A model generated the notes under the pieces. It worked only from the letters and a program-made list of their open reading frames with translations. It did no database searches and was not told the origin of the DNA. 31,817 bases of DNA, from positions 1 through 31,817 of the forward strand of contig CAZHWT010000012.1 of the NCBI GenBank assembly GCA_964536215.1, given 5' to 3'. Of this stretch, positions 14,505 through 20,496 are shown one piece after another. Within the stretch, counting starts at the first letter, position 1. The number at the start of each line of letters is the position of its first letter. The translations under genes and the position numbers were made by a program. This DNA is from CAZHWT01 sp964536215 (GTDB lineage: Bacteria > Patescibacteriota > CAZHWT01).

Positions 14505-14571
14505 AGCAGGTAGACGGACTTGAACCGCCACATCTCATTATTAGAGCGCCCTATCATTAGGCTATACCCGC
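14505..14571 (-). tRNA. tRNA-Gly-like module B, 67 nt, shortened anticodon arm
   Basis: The acceptor GCGGGTA/TACCTGC (seven pairs, one G-U), followed by TCC, and the GCGGGTATAG start resemble bacterial tRNA-Gly. The D-arm is GCCT/GGGC and the T-arm GGCGG-TTCAAGT-CCGTC is canonical. The anticodon arm is reduced to CTC-TAATAAT-GAG, three pairs, and its loop lacks U33, so no Gly anticodon is present. The length is about five nucleotides short. It is either a degenerate tRNA or a tRNA mimic that does not decode. Confidence 0.5.
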
Positions 14572-14574
14572 GGT

Positions 14575-14679
14575 GGCTAGCGGCGCACTGGTTGTGATGC
14601 TTTGACCAATGCACGGACTAGCCCGAATGGTACTCCCTTCGCAGTCCAAACCTCCCAGCTTGGATTTGGATGCAGTACC
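14575..14679 (-). other. two stem-loops at the 5' part of the tRNA-like transcript
   Basis: GGTACT/AGTACC (14629-14679) encloses TCCAAA/TTTGGA. The next stem (14575-14623) joins GGCTAG/CTAGCC with a 10-pair inner helix (14583-14592 with 14605-14614) and a 12-nt loop. The pairing is seen by eye. No known RNA family is recognised. Confidence 0.55.
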
Positions 14680-14750
14680 GTTAGTCGAATTGATTGATGC
14701 CTAATTTTGGACACCGGTTGTCTGGCCACAAAAGATGGCTGGACGATAGG

Positions 14751-14778
14751 ATTATAGCGGAAAAAGTGAGAATGTCAA
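14751..14778 (-). promoter_or_regulatory. consensus promoter of the tRNA-like unit
   Basis: On the minus strand TTGACA (14773-14778), 16 nt and TATAAT (14751-14756). Both hexamers are perfect. The expected start is near 14744. Confidence 0.85.
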
Positions 14779-14786
14779 ACTGGAGA

Positions 14787-15015
14787 TACGAATATACGAA
14801 TTGGGTAGCATCCGAATTACGAATGGCAATGCGAATGCTGCAAATATGCGAATATGCGAATGACACGGTTCCAATATACCCACTATACCCAATACACCCA
14901 ATACACCATTTTCCCTATGACCCCTAGGTCCCCAAGGATACCTAGCCGTTTTGTAAGTAGTGAGTAGTGAGTAGTGGGTAGTTATGCGAATAGCGAATGG
15001 ACGAATAACGAGCAG
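14787..15015 (+). repeat. ~220-bp intergenic repeat, copy 3
   Basis: Subtype I: tgggtagcatccgaattacg, gcgaatgctgcaaatatgcg, gacacggttccaatatacc, a cccctagg block and the gtgagtagt tail. Same orientation as the other copies. Confidence 0.9.
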
Positions 15016-15130
15016 TTAATGGATGAATAGCGGATCTGGACGGGCGGGGGTTTGTGCAAAAAAGGGGTTGGTGAGGGAATATGGATTGGTGGGTAGGGGC
15101 TCTTGGATATGGTAACAGGTTGAGGTGGGG

Positions 15131-15160
15131 TTGCACAATGGTTGCGTGGTCTGCTATAAC
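15131..15160 (+). promoter_or_regulatory. promoter of the basic-peptide/zinc-ribbon operon
   Basis: TTGCAC (15131-15136), 18 nt, TATAAC (15155-15160), then about 50 nt to the GTG start at 15210. Confidence 0.68.
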
Positions 15161-15209
15161 TCGGAGTATCCGGCATGGGCTGGATATCGGTTTTATAAGG
15201 AGTGGACAC

Positions 15210-15389
15210 GTGTCAACCAAGAGACGTTGGGACTCGGCGATACCGGCAAGTATAGGAAGATCAAATCACGGTAAGCATGCCAGAATGGTTCCGGCCAGGA
15301 GCAGGCTATCTCCCTATCGAGGTAGTTATAAGCGTCCGGCGATGTCCAATATCTCTGCGCCTCGAGCCCATGCAGTAGTGCGGAGGTAG
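15210..15389 (+). CDS. small very basic protein (59 aa, GTG start)
   Basis: AAGGAG stands 7 nt before the GTG at 15210. The product MSTKRRWDSAIPASIGRSNH continues to AHAVVRR and is rich in Arg, Lys, His and Ser, without hydrophobic segments. Nucleic-acid or ribosome binding would be a natural guess, but no family is recognised. It is followed after 6 nt by a zinc-ribbon gene whose Shine-Dalgarno overlaps its stop codon, and both lie between a promoter and a terminator. A longer frame from further upstream exists but lacks a ribosome site and crosses the promoter. Confidence 0.65.
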   Translation: MSTKRRWDSAIPASIGRSNHGKHARMVPARSRLSPYRGSYKRPAMSNISAPRAHAVVRR

Positions 15390-15395
15390 GTTGTG

Positions 15396-15545
15396 ATGCC
15401 GAGGAAGGGGCGAAAACCGATCGTGCGACAGATTTGTTCTCGGTGTGGTGGGACCAATCTGTATCGTAAGGGTAATACTTGGCTTTGTCATCAATGCCAA
15501 CCTAAAAAGACAGCACCAAAAAGGAGATACGCCGTCTCTTATTGA
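15396..15545 (+). CDS. small zinc-ribbon protein (49 aa)
   Basis: The ATG at 15396 has CGGAGG about 9 nt upstream, overlapping the stop of the preceding gene, so translation is probably coupled. The product MPRKGRKPIVRQICSRCGGT carries CxxC at C14 and C17 and a second CxxC at C31 and C34 (LCHQC), a typical treble-clef or zinc-ribbon spacing, in a strongly basic context ending KRRYAVSY. The role may be RNA/DNA binding or ribosomal, but it does not match a ribosomal protein I recognise. The stop lies within a CCGTCTC/GAGACGG hairpin. Confidence 0.72.
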   Translation: MPRKGRKPIVRQICSRCGGTNLYRKGNTWLCHQCQPKKTAPKRRYAVSY

Positions 15546-15567
15546 GACGGTGGCGAGAGCGTTCTCT

Positions 15568-15600
15568 GGGGAGTTGCACGTTGCGACTCCCCGTTAATTT
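15568..15600 (+). terminator. terminator of the two-gene operon
   Basis: GGGGAGT/ACTCCCC stem with an 11-nt loop, followed by gttaatttt. Confidence 0.72.
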
Positions 15601-15686
15601 TGGTTTACATACAAACTGGTTCCCAAAAATTTGCGATGACGTTGCCTGGTTATGCTCCTGGATGAGTTGAATATCGGCTTCGCTGA

Positions 15687-15712
15687 GGCTCTCCGTAAGG
15701 AGGGTCCTTTTT
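15687..15712 (+). terminator. second hairpin with T-run, overlapping the uvrD 3' end
   Basis: GGCTCTCC-GTAA-GGAGGGTCC forms about eight pairs with wobbles, followed by CTTTTT on the plus strand. It is placed to stop plus-strand transcription from running into convergent uvrD. The 15601-15686 spacer holds no supported gene. Confidence 0.6.
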
Positions 15713-18164
15713 ATGTGCCGTTGACTTTGATGAGTCGGGCGAAGGTGGGGTCTAGTTTTTTGCGGCCGCTGTCTTCGAATTCGACTTCGATGGTGTCGGG
15801 GGTGATGTTGAGGACTTGGCCTTGGCCGAAGACGGAGTGGAGGACGGCGTCGCCTTGAGTGAGGTCGAGTTTCGAGGTTTGAGTTTCGAGTTTTGAAAGT
15901 GAGGAAGGATGAAAACTGCCATAGTTTGTCCAGTCCTGAGACCCAAAACCCGTACTCTGAGACCTGCTACTGTGGCTGGTGAGGATGTCTTCTGGGATAT
16001 CGATGATAAAACGGGAGATTTGGTTGACGGAGCGGCTGCCAAACAGGGCACGCTGTTGAGCGTGGACGAGGTGGAGGATTTCTTTGGCACGAGTGACGCC
16101 AACATAAGCCAGGCGGCGCTCTTCTTGCATTTCGCTGGCGTCGAGGATGGCGCGAGAGTGCGGGAAAATGCCTTCTTCCATGCCGACGATAAAAACGACG
16201 GAGAATTCCAGGCCTTTGGCGGCGTGGAGGGTCATGAGAGTGACTTCGTCCTGAGAGGTTCTAGGTTCTAGGTTAGAGGTTTTAGAGTGGGATTCGGATT
16301 CGACTAGGGCGACGTTTTCTAGGAAGTTTTGCAGAGATTCTTGAGGGCCAGCGGTGGCGAATTCGGCGGCGACGGTACGTAGTTCTTGGACGTTTTCCCA
16401 GCGGGCTTCGCCTTCGTCGGTGCCGTCGTTGAGGTATTGGTGATATTTGGTGTGCTGGAGAATAAAATCGAGTAGCTCCAGGACGTTCATTTCTTGGGCG
16501 GCTTTTTGATAGATTTCCAGGTCGCGCTTGAAGGCGTCGAGTTTTGGACCGCCATTGATGAGAGTAGCCGGGCCGATGCCGCGGGCAGGGACGTTGGCGA
16601 CGCGGGCAAAAGCGACAGAGTCGGTGGGGTTAACGCAGAGGCGTAGGTAGGCTAACACGTCTTTGATTTCTTTGCGGTCGTAAAAGCGAGTGCCGCCGAC
16701 CAGGCGATACGGGATGCCGGCGCGCATGAGGGCTTCTTCTAGGACACGGCTTTGGGCGTTGGTGCGGTACAACACAGCTACATCCTTTAGATGTAGCTGT
16801 GTTGAGGTTGAAGGTTGAAGGTTGAAGGTTTTAGAATCTTGGTCAGGTTGCGAGGGGTTAGTGTCCTTTATTTGATTGCTGCCTGGCTGCCTGGCTGCCT
16901 GGCTGCCTAGAGTCAGCTCTTTAATTCTACGGGCTACATAGTTGGCTTCGTCTTGTTCGTCTAAGGCCTGATATTGAATGATGGGGTCGCCGATGCCGTT
17001 TTCAGTCCAGAGTTTGAGGATGGTGTGGGACTTTTGGTTGGGCATGATGACGTGGGTGGCGGCGGTGAGAATGTTTTGAGTGGAGCGGTAGTTTTGTTCG
17101 AGGTGAAAGACTTTGGCGTCAGGGTAGTCTTTTTCAAAGTTGAGAATGTTGGCGATGGTGGCGCCGCGGAAGGAGTAAATTGATTGCGACATGTCCCCTA
17201 CTACGGTTAAGTTGCGGTGAGCGGCGGCCAGCATTTTGATGAGGACGTATTGAGCTCTGTTAGTATCCTGGTATTCGTCGATAAAAATATATTCAAACTG
17301 ATTGGCATACTGGTTGAGGATGTCGGGCATGTCGGTGAACAGGTCAATGGTTTTGATGAGTAGGTCATCAAAGTCCAAGGCGTTGTTGTCGCGAAGTTTT
17401 TGCTGGTAGATAGGATAAATGTCGGCGACTTTGTCTTGGAAGTAGCCGTTGGCAAAGCGCTTGTAGTCGGTAGGGCCGATGAGTTCGTTTTTGGCTGAGG
17501 AGATAGTGGCCCGGACGGCGTTAGGATTAACCTTATCCTCTTTGGCTTTGATGCGCAGCTGGTCCATGGCTTGCTTTATGACGTCGGTTTGGTCGCCGGT
17601 GTCGTAGATGACAAAGCTGTTGGAGTAGCCGAGGTGGTGGATGTGTCGGCGGAGGATTTTGGCGCAGATAGAATGGAAGGTGCCAGTCCACGGCGGAGCA
17701 GTAGGCGAGAGTTTCGAGTTTCGAGTTTCGAGTTTTGAGCTTTGCGAAGAATCTGGGGTCTCGGGGCGCTCGTCCTCGGACACTTCTGCCGGGAGGAGGC
17801 CAGGCTCTCGTAGCGTTGCTGCTGCGGGGTGGCCTGCGGGTGAGCTTCCCTGCGGCGATGGCACATCTGGACGCTGGACCCCGATTTGATCGGGGTGGAC
17901 GCTGGATCCGCCAGAGGCGGACAGGCTGTCTGGACGCTGTAACAACTGTTGCAGTCGCTCTTTCATTTCTCCGGCGGCTTTATTAGTAAAGGTGACGGCT
18001 AGGATGTTGGTGGGGTCAATGCCTTGGTCTATGAGATAGGCGATTTTGTGAGTCAGGACCCGGGTTTTGCCGGAGCCGGCGCCGGCCAGGATAAGGGTGG
18101 GGCCGTCGGTGTGGCGGACGGCGTCTTGTTGAATAGGGTTGAGTGAATCAAGAAGATGGGGCAT
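15711..18164 (-). CDS. pcrA: UvrD/PcrA-type superfamily 1 DNA helicase with repeat-derived insertions
   Basis: An ATP-dependent 3'-5' DNA helicase for repair and replication-conflict resolution. The start MPHLLDSLNPIQQDAV (18164) is preferred over an ATG 36 nt upstream that lies in a gagtagt repeat. The product has 817 aa. Motifs are the Walker A GAGSGKT (28-34), VTFTNKAAGEMKERL, GTFHSICAKILRR, FIDEYQDTN, VGDMSQSIYSFRGA, LEQNYRST, TLHAAKGLEF, YVGVTRAKE and the PcrA-like C-terminal GQGQVLNI tail. Four insertions are encoded by repeats: about 75 aa between motifs Ia and Ib (17690-17945, including SKLETRNSKL), about 40 aa (16795-16920, QAARQPGS), about 18 aa (16255-16312, NLEPRTS) and a C-terminal linker (15860-15960, SKLETQTSKL). 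All keep the frame. Confidence 0.92.
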   Translation of the reverse strand: MPHLLDSLNPIQQDAVRHTDGPTLILAGAGSGKTRVLTHKIAYLIDQGIDPTNILAVTFTNKAAGEMKERLQQLLQRPDSLSASGGSSVHPDQIGVQRPDVPSPQGSSPAGHPAAATLREPGLLPAEVSEDERPETPDSSQSSKLETRNSKLSPTAPPWTGTFHSICAKILRRHIHHLGYSNSFVIYDTGDQTDVIKQAMDQLRIKAKEDKVNPNAVRATISSAKNELIGPTDYKRFANGYFQDKVADIYPIYQQKLRDNNALDFDDLLIKTIDLFTDMPDILNQYANQFEYIFIDEYQDTNRAQYVLIKMLAAAHRNLTVVGDMSQSIYSFRGATIANILNFEKDYPDAKVFHLEQNYRSTQNILTAATHVIMPNQKSHTILKLWTENGIGDPIIQYQALDEQDEANYVARRIKELTLGSQAARQPGSNQIKDTNPSQPDQDSKTFNLQPSTSTQLHLKDVAVLYRTNAQSRVLEEALMRAGIPYRLVGGTRFYDRKEIKDVLAYLRLCVNPTDSVAFARVANVPARGIGPATLINGGPKLDAFKRDLEIYQKAAQEMNVLELLDFILQHTKYHQYLNDGTDEGEARWENVQELRTVAAEFATAGPQESLQNFLENVALVESESHSKTSNLEPRTSQDEVTLMTLHAAKGLEFSVVFIVGMEEGIFPHSRAILDASEMQEERRLAYVGVTRAKEILHLVHAQQRALFGSRSVNQISRFIIDIPEDILTSHSSRSQSTGFGSQDWTNYGSFHPSSLSKLETQTSKLDLTQGDAVLHSVFGQGQVLNITPDTIEVEFEDSGRKKLDPTFARLIKVNGT
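17866..17945. repeat. ggacgct heptamers interrupted by two palindromes inside uvrD
   Basis: Heptamer-type ggacgctgga units surround accccgatttgatcggggt (17878-17896) and tccgccagaggcgga (17907-17921). Both palindromes also occur, whole or as variants, between genes elsewhere (9320, 8965). All of it is translated in frame as part of the first uvrD insertion. Confidence 0.85.
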
Positions 18165-18373
18165 GTTAGTGAATGGTGGATGGTGAGTAGTGAGTAGCAT
18201 TAGGCTTTGAACTATCCGCTATGTGCTACGTGCTTATCCATCATATCATGACGGGTAAACAATTAGGCGAACAAAAGGCGAACTGAGATTGCGTTTCGAT
18301 TGATATTGGAGTATGCTATAGGTCTGCAGACTCTATGTCGAGTTGGTGAATTGTGCAACAAAAGGAGTGAGAC

Positions 18374-18922
18374 ATGTTGCATGTTGTTGGAGTCGAGGAA
18401 TCAGCCTCGATGAGCGGGTTTCGGCTGGTGCAGTTTTTGCGCCAGTGGATTGGTCGGCGACTCGAGACTTGGGTGGGTCTTGATGCTTGGAGAGGGGCGG
18501 ATGTTTCGAGGTTGGGTCAAACTCGACCGGCGGCTATTTCGCAAGCCTTAGGCGCTCTGCCTGATTTTGCCGTTCCGGAAGATTTGCCTGAGCGACTCCG
18601 CTTGGCTACAGCTGAGGCTATTGGCGATCCGGCGGCAACCTATGGATTTGCTGGCGAATGGCTGCGACCCTTTTTTGAAGGGTTTGAACAGGATTTGCGA
18701 GCAGCAGCATTGCCAGATGGACGAGTGTCGATGGTTAGGGCATTTTACTGCTTATGCGGGCAGCTGCGTCGTTATTGTCGACAGTATTCACTGGAGGAGG
18801 ATGAGGTGATATGGAGCTTTGTGCCTTTTTGGCTAGCTGCACTGCAGCCTGAGTCCAGATCAGTCATTTTGAGAATGGGGGCTTGGTTGTCTGGCCAAGC
18901 TCGGATGTTAGCCGAGCGATGA
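18374..18922 (+). CDS. soluble protein of unknown function (182 aa)
   Basis: AAAGGAGTGAG lies just before the ATG at 18374. A TGCTATAGG extended -10 upstream (about 18313-18321) and a strong terminator downstream make a self-contained unit. The product begins MLHVVGVEESASMSGFRLVQ. It looks all-helical, with many Arg, Leu and Trp (RQWIGRRLETWVG), a Pro-rich segment (PDFAVPEDLPERLR) and a Cys pair FYCLCG. There is no signal peptide. No family is recognised. The layout resembles the 188-aa gene at 8248, though by eye the sequences do not align. Confidence 0.82.
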   Translation: MLHVVGVEESASMSGFRLVQFLRQWIGRRLETWVGLDAWRGADVSRLGQTRPAAISQALGALPDFAVPEDLPERLRLATAEAIGDPAATYGFAGEWLRPFFEGFEQDLRAAALPDGRVSMVRAFYCLCGQLRRYCRQYSLEEDEVIWSFVPFWLAALQPESRSVILRMGAWLSGQARMLAER

Positions 18923-18933
18923 ATTGTTATTAT

Positions 18934-18976
18934 ACGCGCGCCGAAACAGTGTTGTTTTGAGCGCGCGTTTCTTTTT
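18934..18976 (+). terminator. intrinsic terminator of the 182-aa gene
   Basis: ACGCGCGC/GCGCGCGT stem with a 19-nt loop and a T-rich tract tttcttttt. Confidence 0.88.
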
Positions 18977-18982
18977 TAGAAA

Positions 18983-19255
18983 TTATGCGGAAGCGGAATG
19001 ACGGCGGCGGGCAAAAATGACTAGGCCGGCGGCGATGAGGATGAGGCCAATAAAGCCAGCGATGGCGATGGTTTGGCCGGTGACGGGGAGATTGCCAAGA
19101 GGGGTGGTGATGGTGTTGCTGGGAGTTGAGGTGTTGGCGGCCCCGTTATAGATGCTGGTGCCAAAAGCACCTTCGCCATAGGCTTGAGCAAAGGCGGTGA
19201 CAGGAGTAGCGAGTAGGGTGATGGTGCCAGTTAAGGCAGTGAGGAGCTTGGGCAT
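18983..19255 (-). CDS. small secreted LPxTG-type cell-surface protein (90 aa)
   Basis: The N-terminus MPKLLTALTGTITLLATPVT ending AFAQA is a Sec signal peptide (cleavage near residue 25). A short Ser/Thr/Asn/Pro-rich mature segment follows. Then comes LPVTG (about residues 57-61), a hydrophobic helix (IAIAGFIGLILIAAGLVIF) and the RRRHSASA tail, the classic sortase sorting signal. Removing signal and anchor leaves only about 30 residues, so it may be a spacer, a pilin-like subunit or a surface decoy. No sortase is in the window. No clear Shine-Dalgarno is seen. It is convergent with the 182-aa gene. Confidence 0.85.
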   Translation of the reverse strand: MPKLLTALTGTITLLATPVTAFAQAYGEGAFGTSIYNGAANTSTPSNTITTPLGNLPVTGQTIAIAGFIGLILIAAGLVIFARRRHSASA

Positions 19256-19360
19256 GGCTTTAGGCTATCACTTTTGGGTTTGGCAGGCAAGCAAGTATTG
19301 GAATTAGAATTTTAATAAGAATTGGATTGAGAATTGGTTGACCGTTGGCAGAAATGAGGC

Positions 19361-19389
19361 TTGACAGCCAAGCGTTGGGCTACTAGCAT
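19361..19389 (+). promoter_or_regulatory. promoter of the 63-aa gene
   Basis: TTGACA (19361-19366), 17 nt, TAGCAT (19384-19389), 31 nt before the ATG. Confidence 0.7.
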
Positions 19390-19420
19390 GGTGAGTATAC
19401 CCCTCTAAAGGAGGCTGCTT

Positions 19421-19612
19421 ATGATGTTATCATCGGAACTTAGCGAATTGTTAGACACAGAAATGGATCGCAAGGAGTTTTTGGCTTATGCGGGAGCAAC
19501 GGTGTTGGCAGTGGTTGGTGTGTCTGGATTGTTAAAAATGTTGACAGCACCTCTTAAGTCCAAGTCTGTTTCCAGCGGTTACGGTAGTAGTGTGTATGGT
19601 GGGAATAAGTAG
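19421..19612 (+). CDS. small membrane protein with Tat-like N-terminus (63 aa)
   Basis: AAAGGAGG is ideally placed before the ATG at 19421. The product MMLSSELSELLDTEMDRKEF goes on to LAYAGATVLAVVGVSGLLKM and a Ser/Gly/Tyr tail GYGSSVYGGNK. The DRKEFL followed by a moderately hydrophobic helix resembles a twin-arginine signal (RRxFL) with Lys in the second place. There is no AxA cleavage site, so it may remain as an N-terminal anchor. No domain is recognised. It lies upstream of two tail-spike-like genes and a tatA-tatC pair, which suggests a shared surface function. This is inference. Confidence 0.78.
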   Translation: MMLSSELSELLDTEMDRKEFLAYAGATVLAVVGVSGLLKMLTAPLKSKSVSSGYGSSVYGGNK

Positions 19613-19684
19613 GCTAACGAGGCGGCTAGTGAGAGTTTTGAATAATGAGTTGCGAGTTTCGGGGGTGTTGTTCTGGAGTGAGTG

Positions 19685-20345
19685 ATAGGATCTGGGCTAG
19701 GTTCTAGGTTCTAGGTTGAAGGGTGAAGGTTGATCCCGAATGGATCGGGGTTGAAGTTACTAAAGTGTCATTCCCGGCTTGATCGGGAATCTTTTTTTTG
19801 GTGGGTGGTTTTGGGGGATGATTGAAGTGATTTTACGGAGGTAAGGTGAGGTTGGTACGTACATGTGTACATATACGTGTACGTACATAGACCAATTTAT
19901 CTCTGTAAAAGCGCTGAAGGATGGGGTGAAGGTTAATTGTTAATCGTTAATCGTATATCGTAAATTGTAACTTGTCCAAGTAACTAAGTAACCAAGTAAC
20001 CAATAACTAATAACCAATAACCTCGTAGGGGATTCTCAATCAAGTTGAGAATGACAACAAACAGAGTCCTTCACCCTTCAACCTTCACCCTTCTAACCGC
20101 TAATCGCTAACCGCTAACCGCTAACCGCTATGACATTCTACACCCTTCTCCCTTCAACCTTNNNNNNNNNNNNNNNNNNNNNNNNNNNNNNNNNNNNNNN
20201 NNNNNNNNNNNNNNNNNNNNNNNNNNNNNNNNNNNNNNNNNNNNNNNNNNNNNNNNNNNNNCTAACCGCTAACCGCTAACCGCTATGACATTCTACACCC
20301 TTCTCCCTTCAACCTTCACCCTTCTAACCGCAAACCGCAAACTGC
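19685..20345. repeat. dense heptamer repeat region with palindromes and assembly gap
   Basis: An 870-bp stretch without a gene. In order it holds ggttcta heptamers, the palindrome cccgaatggatcggg (19735-19749), and an ATTCCCG/CGGGAAT hairpin with eight Ts (19770-19799, terminator-like). Then come TACGTACA/TGTACGTA (19856-19885), gttaatc heptamers, aagtaac words, cttcaacc words and ctaaccg heptamers on both sides of the gap. Confidence 0.85.
20107..20316. other. second unmerged assembly overlap with 100 Ns
   Basis: The 55 bases at 20107-20161 are identical to 20262-20316 and flank exactly 100 Ns, as in the first gap. The overlap lies in ctaaccg heptamers, so the true repeat number here is uncertain. 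Confidence 0.9.
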
Positions 20346-20433
20346 AAAAGATTCTATCCCCTGCCAGAATGACACGCCTGCAACCCACCCTTGCCACCTC
20401 GCGGCTGTGGGTAGATCGGAGTAGTGAGGTTGC

Positions 20434-20461
20434 TTGGTTGGGTGGGGGTTGGTAGTATAGA
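20434..20461 (+). promoter_or_regulatory. possible promoter of the first tail-spike gene
   Basis: TTGGTT, 16 nt, TATAGA, 35 nt before the ATG at 20497. Confidence 0.4.
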
Positions 20462-20496
20462 AAGTACTATTAGACATATAGCCGGGAGGATTTTGT

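Larger units (their letters stand above)
14290..14744 (-). ncRNA. structured RNA transcription unit with two tRNA-like modules
   Basis: A perfect promoter (14751-14778) drives a minus-strand transcript with a chain of strong stems. In order they are a nested stem-loop (14679-14629) and a long hairpin (14623-14575), with GGCTAG/CTAGCC outside and a 10-bp wobble-containing GTGCATTGGT stem inside. Then come tRNA-like module B (14571-14505), a GGTTTCCAG/CTGGAAACC hairpin (14502-14470), tRNA-like module A (14458-14375) and hairpins at 14373-14350 and 14333-14301. It ends just upstream of rsmA. It may be a tRNA operon with unusual tRNAs or one large RNA. Confidence 0.62.

Noticed and set aside
14505..14571. 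Confident assignment as functional tRNA-Gly
   Set aside because: The anticodon stem has three pairs and the loop lacks U33 and any Gly anticodon, so only a tRNA-like call is made.
10712..15220. Reading frames inside repeat copies and tRNA-like sequences (for example 14271-14538, 14942-15220)
   Set aside because: They arise from repeats or T-arm sequence read as codons, with no ribosome sites.
19980..20345. CRISPR array
   Set aside because: The repeats are 7-8 bp tandem words without unique spacers of constant length, and no cas genes are present.
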